From positions 22,322 through 86,321 of the forward strand of contig NZ_AZDG01000009.1 of assembly GCF_001434665.1 (NCBI RefSeq): a stretch of 64,000 nucleotides of DNA, read 5' to 3'. The stretch is from Companilactobacillus tucceti DSM 20183 (lineage in GTDB: Bacteria > Bacillota > Bacilli > Lactobacillales > Lactobacillaceae). A program made the position numbers and the translations under genes. The notes beneath the pieces are model-generated. The model was not told the DNA's origin. It did not search any database and was given only the letters and a program-made list of their open reading frames with translations. This document shows, in pieces, positions 44,024 through 51,541 of this stretch (positions are counted from its first letter, which is position 1; each line of letters opens with the position of its first letter).

Positions 44024-45925
44024 ATGAAATTATACAAAGTCGAATCAGATTATCAAACTAACAAAAAAAATCATCGGGTCAAGAATGTTTTGACTAAAGA
44101 GTCAAAGATGACTATCACTAAGCTAGTATTATCTGCAATTTTCTTAATACTTGCTACGAATGATTCATTTGCTGATTCGGTTTCGATCGGGCTTTACTTA
44201 ATTGCTTTCGCTATCATCGGTGGAGAGATCGTTTTGAATGCTGTCAAGAATCTTTTTAAAGGACAAGTTTTTGATGAGAATTTCTTGATGAGTATTGCCA
44301 CCATAGGGGCTTTGATCATTGGTCAATACCCTGAGGCTGTTGCAGTTATGTATTTTTATAAAGTAGGAGATCTTTTTGAGGACATTGCCGTTAATAGATC
44401 CAAGCGTTCAATATCAGCATTGTTATCTGTAAAACCAGAATTCGCTACTATTAAAGATGGTTCCAAAACTTTAGTCGTTCGTCCTGAACAAGTTAAAGTT
44501 GGACAAACGATATTAATTAAACCTGGTGAGAAGATTCCTCTTGATGGTAAAGTCGTTTTAGGGCAATCAAGTGTTGATACGTCAGCTTTGACTGGTGAGT
44601 CAATGCCTCGTGAAATCACGATCGGTGACGATGCTTTAAGTGGTTCGATCAATCAAGGTGGAGTTCTCCAAGTTAAAGTTACAAAAGTTTATAATGATTC
44701 TACAGTTGCTAAGATTTTGGACTTAGTGCAAAACTCAAGTAAACGCAAAGCTAATACAGAGAAATTCATTACTAGATTTGCTAAAGTTTATACGCCGATA
44801 GTTGTTGCTATGGCTGTCTTTTTAGCACTCGTACCTCCATTACTATTCAATGGTGAATGGAATGATTGGGTATATCGTGCCTTAGTATTCCTAGTTATTT
44901 CTTGTCCGTGTGCCTTAGTTATCTCCGTTCCATTAAGTTTCTTTGGTGGAATTGGTGCGGCATCTAAACAAGGTATCTTGGTTAAAGGTAGCAATTACTT
45001 GGAATCATTGAACAAGGTTAACACAATCGCTTTTGATAAGACAGGAACTTTAACTAAAGGTCAATTTTCTGTTACCAGTGTTAATCCTAAAAGTATTTCA
45101 AAAGATGAGTTATTAGAAATTGCAGCCGCAATTGAAAGCAATTCTAATCACCCAATTGCTCAATCTATCGTGACTGCTTTTGGTAAAGAAATCAAATCTT
45201 CTGTCAGTGACTATAAAGAAAAAGCCGGATATGGCGTTAGTGCAACAATTGATGGTCAATCAGTTATTGCCGGTAATTTTAAAACCATGAAGGCTAATGG
45301 CATAGATGTGGTTGAGTCTGATGGTGTTGGAACGATTGTATATATTAGTAGAAATAATGAATATTTAGGAAATATTGTTATTGCTGATAGTCCTAAATCT
45401 GATTCCAAAGCGGCTATTGCTAGTTTAAGAAAACGTGGTATTAAAACAGTTATGTTGACTGGTGATAATAAAGCTATTGGTGAGGATATTGCCTTAAAAT
45501 TAGGCCTAGATAAAGTTTATACCGACTTATTACCAGAAGATAAAGTAGATATCGTAAATGATCTAATGTCTGAAACTGATAATAAAGTTGCCTTTGTTGG
45601 TGATGGAATAAATGATACGCCCGTTTTAACACAAGCTGATTTAGGTATTGCTATGGGTGGTTTAGGTTCAGATGCCGCTGTTGATGCTTCCGATATGGTA
45701 ATTATGAGTGATGAACCATCAAAAATTGCTAAAGCAATGGATATTGCTAAAAAGACTAGAGAGATAGTTGTTGAAAATATTACTCTAGCGTTAGTTATTA
45801 AGATTTTATTCCTATTATTAGGTGCTGTCGGTATCGTTGGTATGTGGCAAGCAGTCTTTGCTGATGTTGGAGTTACGATCATAGCAGTATTGAATGCAGT
45901 TAGATTACAGTTGAAGAAATTTTAA
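44024..45925 (+). CDS. Zn2+/Cd2+-exporting P1B-type ATPase
   Basis: The 633-residue heavy-metal pump has the transport motif SCPCALV (Cys294 and Cys296), the phosphorylated Asp338 in DKTGTLTKG, SNHPIAQS in the nucleotide domain, GDGINDTPVL at the hinge and FADVGVTIIAVLNAVR in the last helices, whose Asp is typical of Zn/Cd/Pb pumps. There is no N-terminal HMA domain with CxxC, so it is a short form. ATG at 44024 follows AAGGAGG; the upstream frame covers the operator. Together with the divergent SmtB-like sensor it forms a zinc/cadmium detoxification unit. Confidence 0.93.
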   Translation: MKLYKVESDYQTNKKNHRVKNVLTKESKMTITKLVLSAIFLILATNDSFADSVSIGLYLIAFAIIGGEIVLNAVKNLFKGQVFDENFLMSIATIGALIIGQYPEAVAVMYFYKVGDLFEDIAVNRSKRSISALLSVKPEFATIKDGSKTLVVRPEQVKVGQTILIKPGEKIPLDGKVVLGQSSVDTSALTGESMPREITIGDDALSGSINQGGVLQVKVTKVYNDSTVAKILDLVQNSSKRKANTEKFITRFAKVYTPIVVAMAVFLALVPPLLFNGEWNDWVYRALVFLVISCPCALVISVPLSFFGGIGAASKQGILVKGSNYLESLNKVNTIAFDKTGTLTKGQFSVTSVNPKSISKDELLEIAAAIESNSNHPIAQSIVTAFGKEIKSSVSDYKEKAGYGVSATIDGQSVIAGNFKTMKANGIDVVESDGVGTIVYISRNNEYLGNIVIADSPKSDSKAAIASLRKRGIKTVMLTGDNKAIGEDIALKLGLDKVYTDLLPEDKVDIVNDLMSETDNKVAFVGDGINDTPVLTQADLGIAMGGLGSDAAVDASDMVIMSDEPSKIAKAMDIAKKTREIVVENITLALVIKILFLLLGAVGIVGMWQAVFADVGVTIIAVLNAVRLQLKKF

Positions 45926-45950
45926 ATAAAATATTTCAATTACAAAAACG

Positions 45951-45991
45951 AAAGGTTTCGGTAGTCCAATAGGATTGCAGGAACCTTTTTA
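45951..45991 (+). terminator. Terminator of the metal ATPase gene
   Basis: AAAGGTTTC pairs with GGAACCTTT, with inner TCC/GGA pairing, followed by T residues. Confidence 0.75.
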
Positions 45992-46004
45992 CATTTAAAA
46001 AGAT

Positions 46005-46052
46005 TTGTAAAATAACATTAAAAAAAGTATAGTGGTAATGTAATCGTTTACA
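46005..46052 (+). promoter_or_regulatory. Promoter with perfect cre at the start point of a micro-gene
   Basis: TTGTAA (46005-46010), 17 bases, TATAGT (46028-46033), then TGTAATCGTTTACA (46039-46052), a perfect cre match placed at about +1. CcpA binding there should block initiation. Confidence 0.72.
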
Positions 46053-46088
46053 TTGTGGTGTGCAAACTGTTTTAGGTGGGTGATTACT

Positions 46089-46235
46089 TTGTCCAATAAA
46101 AAAAATCAAGAAGATTTAAGTTCACTCTTAGAATGTAAGTCGATTGATCATTTATTGGAACAAAACAATATTGACGATGTGCTTTTAGGTAACTTGATTC
46201 AAAAAGTAGAAGTTCTAAGAGATAAGAGTTCATAA
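46089..46235 (+). CDS. 48-residue hypothetical micro-protein, CcpA-controlled
   Basis: A short ORF from TTG at 46089, nine bases after AGGTGG, encoding SNKKNQEDLSSLLECKS and a Leu-rich helical tail (DHLLEQNNIDDVLLGNLIQK). It is soluble and amphipathic, with no known family. It has its own promoter, a perfect cre site, and a terminator whose stem overlaps the stop codon, so it is a complete transcription unit. It could also be a regulatory RNA whose ORF is incidental; the ribosome site argues for translation. Confidence 0.5.
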   Translation: MSNKKNQEDLSSLLECKSIDHLLEQNNIDDVLLGNLIQKVEVLRDKSS

Positions 46236-46254
46236 TAGGTGAACTCTTTTTTTT
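46224..46254 (+). terminator. Micro-gene terminator
   Basis: Perfect 9-base stem AAGAGTTCA-TAATAGG-TGAACTCTT followed by eight T residues. Confidence 0.85.
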
Positions 46255-46321
46255 AATGCCTTGTGAAACCGAATTCACTATTAAATTTGAAATTTACCCT
46301 TAATTTCACTACCACCAAAGT

Positions 46322-46342
46322 AGTAAACTTATATTGTTTACT
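46322..46342 (+). promoter_or_regulatory. Operator-like palindrome before the DMT transporter gene
   Basis: Perfect inverted repeat AGTAAAC-TTATATT-GTTTACT. The binding protein is unknown. Confidence 0.45.
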
Positions 46343-46372
46343 TACTAAAAATTGGGGGATGTAGTTAAAGTT

Positions 46373-47338
46373 TTGAAGATAAAGTCTATTCTATATATAG
46401 TCATACCAATGTTTCTATTCAGTTCGATGGAAATTGCACTGAAGATAGCAGGGGGACAGTTCAATCCAGTAGAATTGAACTTCATTCGTTTTTTGATTGG
46501 TGGATTGGCACTATTGCCTTTTGCCATTATGCATATGCGACAAAATCATATTAAATTGTCAGCAAGAGATTTGTGGCTTTGTGCGTTGACAGGATTTGTT
46601 ATTGTGGTTGTCAGTATGACGCTGTATCAATTATCGATTCAAATATCTAAAGCTTCAGTTATTGCGATTATCCTTAGTGCTAATCCAATTTTTGGCTTGA
46701 TGATCGGATTCATTTTTCTCCATGAAAAACTTACTCGTACCAATACATTTGCGCTGATTTTAACTTTAGTTGCGTTATTAGTTATTATTAATCCATTTAA
46801 TTTAAGCAAACCAGCCGGAATTATTTTAGGATTACTTTCATCTATTATTTTCGGATTATATGGCGTTATGTCTAGAATCTATGGTGGGAAAATTGGAATC
46901 AATGGTTTATCTATGACTTGTCTAGCATTTTTATTTGGTGCTGGTGAACTAGGTATCCTGATGGGGTTGACGCACACTAATCTTGTCAGCAATTTACCTG
47001 CTAGATATAGCGAGTTTGTCAACGTTCCATTCTTTAAGGGATTAACATGGCAGACTTTACCATTGATCTTATATATATCAGTCCTTGTTACAGGAGTGGC
47101 TTTTGGTCTTTATTTCTTATCAATGGAAAAGGTCGGTATCGTGCAAGCTTCATTGATCTTTTTGATCAAGCCAGCCTTGGCCCCCGTATTATCATTATTT
47201 ATTTTGGGAGAGGCTATTAATGCACGTACAATTATCGGAATTATTATTATTTTAGCGGGTTCAGCAATTACACTTGTTGGTGAAGATATTGCTTACCGTG
47301 TCATTGCGTTAGTTAAAAGAACGACGCCTAACAATTAA
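46373..47338 (+). CDS. EamA/DMT-family transporter
   Basis: A membrane protein of about 321 residues with ten helices arranged as two EamA repeats (first around residues 5-140, second 150-300), with SSMEIALKIAGGQFNPVELNF in the first repeat and GVAFGLYFLSMEKVGIVQAS in the second. Such proteins export amino acids or other metabolites. The start is uncertain: TTG at 46373 begins the first membrane segment cleanly, but GGGGG lies 14 bases before it; the frame is open to 46352. A terminator follows. No substrate clue is present. Confidence 0.85.
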   Translation: MKIKSILYIVIPMFLFSSMEIALKIAGGQFNPVELNFIRFLIGGLALLPFAIMHMRQNHIKLSARDLWLCALTGFVIVVVSMTLYQLSIQISKASVIAIILSANPIFGLMIGFIFLHEKLTRTNTFALILTLVALLVIINPFNLSKPAGIILGLLSSIIFGLYGVMSRIYGGKIGINGLSMTCLAFLFGAGELGILMGLTHTNLVSNLPARYSEFVNVPFFKGLTWQTLPLILYISVLVTGVAFGLYFLSMEKVGIVQASLIFLIKPALAPVLSLFILGEAINARTIIGIIIILAGSAITLVGEDIAYRVIALVKRTTPNN

Positions 47339-47351
47339 ATATTCAAATTAT

Positions 47352-47387
47352 TAGTCAGTTTCTGTCGATCAGATACTGGCTATTTTT
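47352..47387 (+). terminator. Terminator of the DMT transporter gene
   Basis: TAGTCAGT-T-TCTG pairs with CAGA-T-ACTGGCTA around TCGAT, followed by TTTTT. Confidence 0.8.
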
Positions 47388-47491
47388 ATTTTTGTTAAAA
47401 ATTAGTTGCTTTAGTTATGATGCTTTCTTTAATATTGAAGTATTATGATTCACAAATTATACTAACTTTAATGAAAACGAGGTGACATCAA

Positions 47492-48256
47492 ATGGAAGAA
47501 GATAAAAGAGAAGATGCAACTGAAGTAATAGATACTTGTCTTTTAGCAGGGCGTTTGATGATTGAGGGCGGATCTGAAATGTATCGTGTTGAGGACACGG
47601 TAAAACGTATTGCCTATAACTCTGGTCAAAAAAATAGTGCTGCTTTCACTACTCTGACAGGGGTCATGATGAGTATAAAAGGACAGCCGGTAACACAGTT
47701 TGGTTCAGTTAATCATCGTGGTATCGACATGGAAAAAGTGGATCGAGTAAACACACTATCACGTCGTTATGGTAATAAAGAGTTGACGTTAAGTCAGTTA
47801 AAAGATGAGTTGGATAAACTAGATAAAAATTTGCCGACTTATCCTATGTGGATGCAATTATTAGGGGCATTTTTAGTAAGTGCAACTATGATGATAATCT
47901 TCACGCAACAGTATGATTGGTTTGATATCCCTTTGGCTGGTGTCACTGGAACTATTGGATATTTGGTTGCTTTTTATGTTACTCGTACAACTTCAATTAG
48001 ATTTATAAGTGATTTCTTGGGTTCATTTATTTTAGGTGCCTTAGCAATATTAGGCGTGCGTCTAGGATTGGGACATAATTTAAACAGTATCCTAATAGGG
48101 GCGGTAATGCCATTAGTTCCAGGCGTGGCGATCACTAACGCACTGCGTGACTTGTTGGCTGGACATTTGTTATCTGGACTTGAGAGAGCACTAGAGGCAG
48201 GAATGAGTGCCTGTGCAATTTCAGTCGGAATCGCCGTTTTATTCAGATACTTTTAG
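47492..48256 (+). CDS. Threonine/serine exporter subunit, ThrE N-terminal type
   Basis: The 254-residue protein begins with a soluble domain (to about 115) containing CLLAGRLMIEGGSEMYRVED, the signature of the DUF1212/ThrE N-terminal family, then about five membrane helices with LIGAVMPLVPGVAITNALRDLL. Together with the next gene it makes the two-gene form of the Corynebacterium ThrE exporter of threonine and serine. The start ATG follows GAGGTGAC. The two genes are nine bases apart. Confidence 0.9.
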   Translation: MEEDKREDATEVIDTCLLAGRLMIEGGSEMYRVEDTVKRIAYNSGQKNSAAFTTLTGVMMSIKGQPVTQFGSVNHRGIDMEKVDRVNTLSRRYGNKELTLSQLKDELDKLDKNLPTYPMWMQLLGAFLVSATMMIIFTQQYDWFDIPLAGVTGTIGYLVAFYVTRTTSIRFISDFLGSFILGALAILGVRLGLGHNLNSILIGAVMPLVPGVAITNALRDLLAGHLLSGLERALEAGMSACAISVGIAVLFRYF

Positions 48257-48265
48257 GAGGTTATT

Positions 48266-48715
48266 ATGGACTACTTTGTAAAATTTTTAATTCAAGTAGT
48301 ACTTAGTTATATTGGTACAGCTGGGTTTGGTTTAATAATAAATATTCCTAAAAGAGCTCTGAATCTTGCGGGATGGTCTGGTACGATCGGTTGGTTAACA
48401 TATTGGGTCTTGTTTGAAGCTGGGACTGGACGAATGTTTGCTAACTTGATAGCAGGGATAAGTGTTGGTATATGTGGCATCATTTTTGCTCATATTAAAA
48501 GAATGCCAGTTATTTTATTTAATATTCCAGGATTAGTTCCACTGGTACCTGGAGCTACAGCTTATCAAGCTGTCAGTAGTTTAGTTTTGGGAAACTTTGA
48601 TAAGGCAATTGCATTGATAGTTAAGGTATCAATGGTGGCTGGAGCTATAGCTACAGGATTTATGATTGCCCAAATCATAGGGGAATGGTATTACAAAACA
48701 CAATTAAAATTATAG
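48266..48715 (+). CDS. Threonine/serine exporter subunit, ThrE C-terminal type (DUF3815)
   Basis: A 149-residue membrane protein with about four or five helices and the segment VILFNIPGLVPLVPGATAYQAV, echoing the LVPG motif of the preceding subunit. The pair matches the split ThrE architecture common in Firmicutes. It starts after AGGAGG and is followed within a few bases by the next gene, so transcription probably continues. Confidence 0.88.
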   Translation: MDYFVKFLIQVVLSYIGTAGFGLIINIPKRALNLAGWSGTIGWLTYWVLFEAGTGRMFANLIAGISVGICGIIFAHIKRMPVILFNIPGLVPLVPGATAYQAVSSLVLGNFDKAIALIVKVSMVAGAIATGFMIAQIIGEWYYKTQLKL

Positions 48716-48728
48716 GAGAGGTGTGGGA

Positions 48729-49388
48729 ATGACTTTTATACTACAATTGGCGAAGATAATCTTTGCCGTTATAGCGATTTATTATGGGGTTAAATTTTTT
48801 CGTTTAAAAAATAAGCGTAGACAAGGTGTTAAAAAAAGATTTATTTATAGTTCTGTAGCTTTCATATTACTGTTATTATTTGGGACTCAACCAAACAGTG
48901 TAGAATCTTCGGCTGATAGTAATGTAAAAATAGTAAAGAAATATGTTGGTAAAGATAAATATGAAATTGCTAAAGATGAACATACAGCTTTAGTTGCTAA
49001 AAAGAAGAAATTAGAAAAGCAAGTTGATAAATCTCAAGATAAAAAAGATGAGATAGTAGACCAACAAAGACAAGAAAAAGAAGATGCAGCTAGAGAACAA
49101 GCTAGACAACAAGAAGAACAAGAAAAGGCTCAAAAAAAGGCCCAAGAAGATGCTAAGGCACAAGAACAAGCACAAGCTCAGCAAGCTAAGGCAAGTAATG
49201 ATTCAGGGTCTGGTGTCACCAAAGGAGATATGAATACTTCTAGTAGCGGACAAATAGTTGGTAATAAGAACTCTCATATTTATCATGTTCCAGGTCAAAG
49301 AGGTTATAATATGAACTCCTCAAATGCAGTCTATTTTAATTCTGAACAAGAAGCGATTGCAGCAGGATATAGAAAGGCCAAGGTATAA
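48729..49388 (+). CDS. Membrane-anchored coiled-coil protein with short C-terminal 'sunset'-like domain
   Basis: The 219-residue protein has two N-terminal membrane segments (about 1-20 and 38-52), then an extracellular charged coiled coil rich in Glu, Gln, Lys and Ala (85-150), then a C-terminal module VGNKNSHIYHVPGQRGY through EQEAIAAGYRKAKV. That module resembles the short domain labelled sunset in databases and often found with DNA-entry nucleases. It sits two bases before the nuclease gene, so the two probably act together at the surface. ATG at 48729 is chosen for spacing from AGGAGAGG. Confidence 0.75.
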   Translation: MTFILQLAKIIFAVIAIYYGVKFFRLKNKRRQGVKKRFIYSSVAFILLLLFGTQPNSVESSADSNVKIVKKYVGKDKYEIAKDEHTALVAKKKKLEKQVDKSQDKKDEIVDQQRQEKEDAAREQARQQEEQEKAQKKAQEDAKAQEQAQAQQAKASNDSGSGVTKGDMNTSSSGQIVGNKNSHIYHVPGQRGYNMNSSNAVYFNSEQEAIAAGYRKAKV

Positions 49389-49390
49389 TT

Positions 49391-50230
49391 ATGAAGAAAT
49401 CAGTAAATATAATTATCACTATTTTGGCCTTATTCACATTGGCCGGATGTAGCAACTCTTCTTCAAAACCGACCCAAGAGACAAAAGTAGTTAAAGATTA
49501 TTCATATCAGAAAAAAGCATCAAAACTAAACAAGCAAAACAAAGCTCTGAAGTCAGATATTAAGGATCTTCAAGATAAGATTACGAAGAATGAAGACTTT
49601 TTAACTGAAAATGATCAAGGAAAGTTTAGCAATAATAGTTCTGATACATCTAAGGATAATTTGGCTAATCTCGACTATACAGGTACTCAAGAAATAGTTG
49701 TTAATAATAATCAGCCGGAATTTTCTGATGATGATAAATCAACTGCTAATGGTGCTTGGCAAACATATGGCGATCTGGATAATCTAAATAGAGCAACGTC
49801 TGCTAACGCTTTATTAAATGTTTCTCTGATGCCAACAGCCAAAAGAGAAGGACTAACTTGGAATCCAACTGGTTGGCATAATAAAAAAATCAGTTCAGGT
49901 TGGCTCTATAATCGTAGTCATTTGATTGGTTACCAATTAACAGGGCAAAATAATAATCCTAAGAATTTAATGACGGGAACACGTTCGTTGAATAGTCCTG
50001 AAATGCAGGCACATGAAATGGATATTGCTTATTATCTAAAACAAAGCAGTAATCATTTTGTTAGATATCGAGTAACACCAATTTTTCGTGGAGATGAATT
50101 GTTAGCACGTGGTGTTCAAATGGAAGCACAATCAATTGGTGATAACGAGGTTCAATTTAATGTTTATATTTTTAATGTTCAATCAGGAGTAACCTTGAAT
50201 TATAACGATGGAACTAGTCAGGTTGGATAG
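49391..50230 (+). CDS. Lipoprotein DNA/RNA non-specific nuclease, EndA-like
   Basis: The 279-residue protein has a lipoprotein signal ending LAGC (Cys19), a coiled region (residues 40-75) and a nuclease domain with YNRSHLIGYQLTGQNNNPKN and LMTGTRSLN, the beta-beta-alpha metal site of EndA/NucA (usually DRGH; here NRSH, which keeps the catalytic His). Surface nucleases of this kind degrade DNA for uptake in competence or for nutrition. It is the last gene of the operon that starts with thrE-like genes or with the coiled-coil protein. No competence genes lie in the window. Confidence 0.88.
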   Translation: MKKSVNIIITILALFTLAGCSNSSSKPTQETKVVKDYSYQKKASKLNKQNKALKSDIKDLQDKITKNEDFLTENDQGKFSNNSSDTSKDNLANLDYTGTQEIVVNNNQPEFSDDDKSTANGAWQTYGDLDNLNRATSANALLNVSLMPTAKREGLTWNPTGWHNKKISSGWLYNRSHLIGYQLTGQNNNPKNLMTGTRSLNSPEMQAHEMDIAYYLKQSSNHFVRYRVTPIFRGDELLARGVQMEAQSIGDNEVQFNVYIFNVQSGVTLNYNDGTSQVG

Positions 50231-50288
50231 GTAATATTGTAAATGTGAATCGATTGAACTGCTATAAAGTTATATATGCGGCGTAAAC

Positions 50289-50419
50289 GTGAAACAAAAC
50301 ATAGCTTTTTCCGCTTAAAATAAATAGTCCCAACAATCCAAAATCGGATTGTTGGGACTATTTCCTTTAATGCTCGAAAGCTGGGCATGTTTTGTTTCAC
50401 TCTGTTTTGTTTCACTCTG
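50289..50419 (-). repeat. Family A nested-stem repeat, copy A7, with duplicated arm
   Basis: Perfect outer arms GTGAAACAAAACAT (50289-50302) and complement (50387-50400), core AGCTTTTTCCGCTTAA and TTTAATGCTCGAAAGCT, and inner stem AAATAGTCCCAACAATCC with its complement. The right arm end TGTTTTGTTTCACTCTG is repeated in tandem (50403-50419). The TGA stop of the minus-strand hydrolase gene lies inside this duplicated GAGTGAAAC. Confidence 0.87.
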
Positions 50420-51530
50420 TTATTTGTCGATTAGCCTTAATTACTTCCACCAATCCTTTGTCTATCAGGTTTCTTTCTATGAACTGAGCGATTTTTCTTC
50501 CTCCACATTTAGAAGTATGGATATGATCGCCACTATCAAATTCATAAGCTAATCTTGTTTGAGATGCATCGCTGACAAAGGGTGCTAGGTCAACGGCATA
50601 TGGGAATGATCGAACTATATACTTATTAAATTCTTGTCTAATGACTTCTTTTTTAGGATTCCAAGCGTAGATTCCGTTGTTGATATTTCCTCTAAAAGGT
50701 GTGACTGTCATTGGTACAAAGACGATATTATTTAAAGAACATTTTTGATTTAACTTATTGATTCCGTCAATCAATTCTTGACTGGTTGGTAATTCATCGA
50801 TGGGACTTCCTGCACCGGGATGTAATAGATCATTAACACCTTCCATGAAGATAACGATATCGGGTTGAAAATCGTTGAGCATTTCGTCAAATCTATCAAC
50901 ACCTGCTGGACCAAAACTTTGAACCCATTGTGATTTTCCACTTCCCGGATGAAGCAATCTATTTCCGGAAATTCCATAATTAGCGGTAACTATTCGATTA
51001 ATATATGTTAATTCTTTTGAAAGAGGGGCACTGAAAAATCCTTGATTTGTTAACGAGTCACCAAAAAAGGCAATTTTGATTGGTTTCTTCTCAACTTGAG
51101 CTTGGACTGCTGAAACGCCGAAGAAGAATCCATCATTTCTATCAGTAAAGTTTTTTATTTTGGTAAATGACTCTGAAAGATTGGATCCTAATGAATGAAT
51201 AGTTTTATTTGGAGAATGAATGTCGATCGTTAAATAATCATTTGCTTTAATATCTATATCTATCCAATCGGTCCATTTTGCTGAATGTGGCGCTAATTCA
51301 AAGGTATATTTTCCGTCAACATGAACATCAATTGATTTACGACCCTCTCTGTGTATAACTAGTTTGGTGAATTTTAATGGGACGTCATCATATAGATTAT
51401 TTAATCTTAAACGAATTTTTTTAGTAGCTAAGGGTTTAAAAATAGTTATTTCCTGATGACCAGATTCATTAATGTTATTTATATTGTTGTAGTCGGAAAA
51501 GTCTTGTAGCCAAGTGTCAGTATAAATCAT
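50412..51530 (-). CDS. SGNH/GDSL hydrolase
   Basis: A 372-residue cytoplasmic protein (no signal peptide). The N-terminal 145 or so residues look like a beta-sandwich. The catalytic domain has block I AFFGDSLTNQG, block III FMEGVNDLLHPG and block V GDHIHTS, providing the Ser, Gly-Asn and Asp-x-x-His of SGNH esterases. It is the last gene of the PTS operon (twelve bases after the IIBC stop), so it probably removes acyl groups from the imported sugar phosphate. The ATG at 51530 follows AAAGGTGAT; GTG at 51539 lies within the ribosome site. Confidence 0.88.
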   Translation of the reverse strand: MIYTDTWLQDFSDYNNINNINESGHQEITIFKPLATKKIRLRLNNLYDDVPLKFTKLVIHREGRKSIDVHVDGKYTFELAPHSAKWTDWIDIDIKANDYLTIDIHSPNKTIHSLGSNLSESFTKIKNFTDRNDGFFFGVSAVQAQVEKKPIKIAFFGDSLTNQGFFSAPLSKELTYINRIVTANYGISGNRLLHPGSGKSQWVQSFGPAGVDRFDEMLNDFQPDIVIFMEGVNDLLHPGAGSPIDELPTSQELIDGINKLNQKCSLNNIVFVPMTVTPFRGNINNGIYAWNPKKEVIRQEFNKYIVRSFPYAVDLAPFVSDASQTRLAYEFDSGDHIHTSKCGGRKIAQFIERNLIDKGLVEVIKANRQITE

Positions 51531-51541
51531 AAATATCACCT

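Noticed and set aside
9122..50419. Family A repeats as integron attC sites or MITEs
   Set aside because: attC sites need conserved R boxes and an integrase, neither of which is seen. MITEs have conserved terminal repeats and target duplications, whereas here the arms are the variable part.
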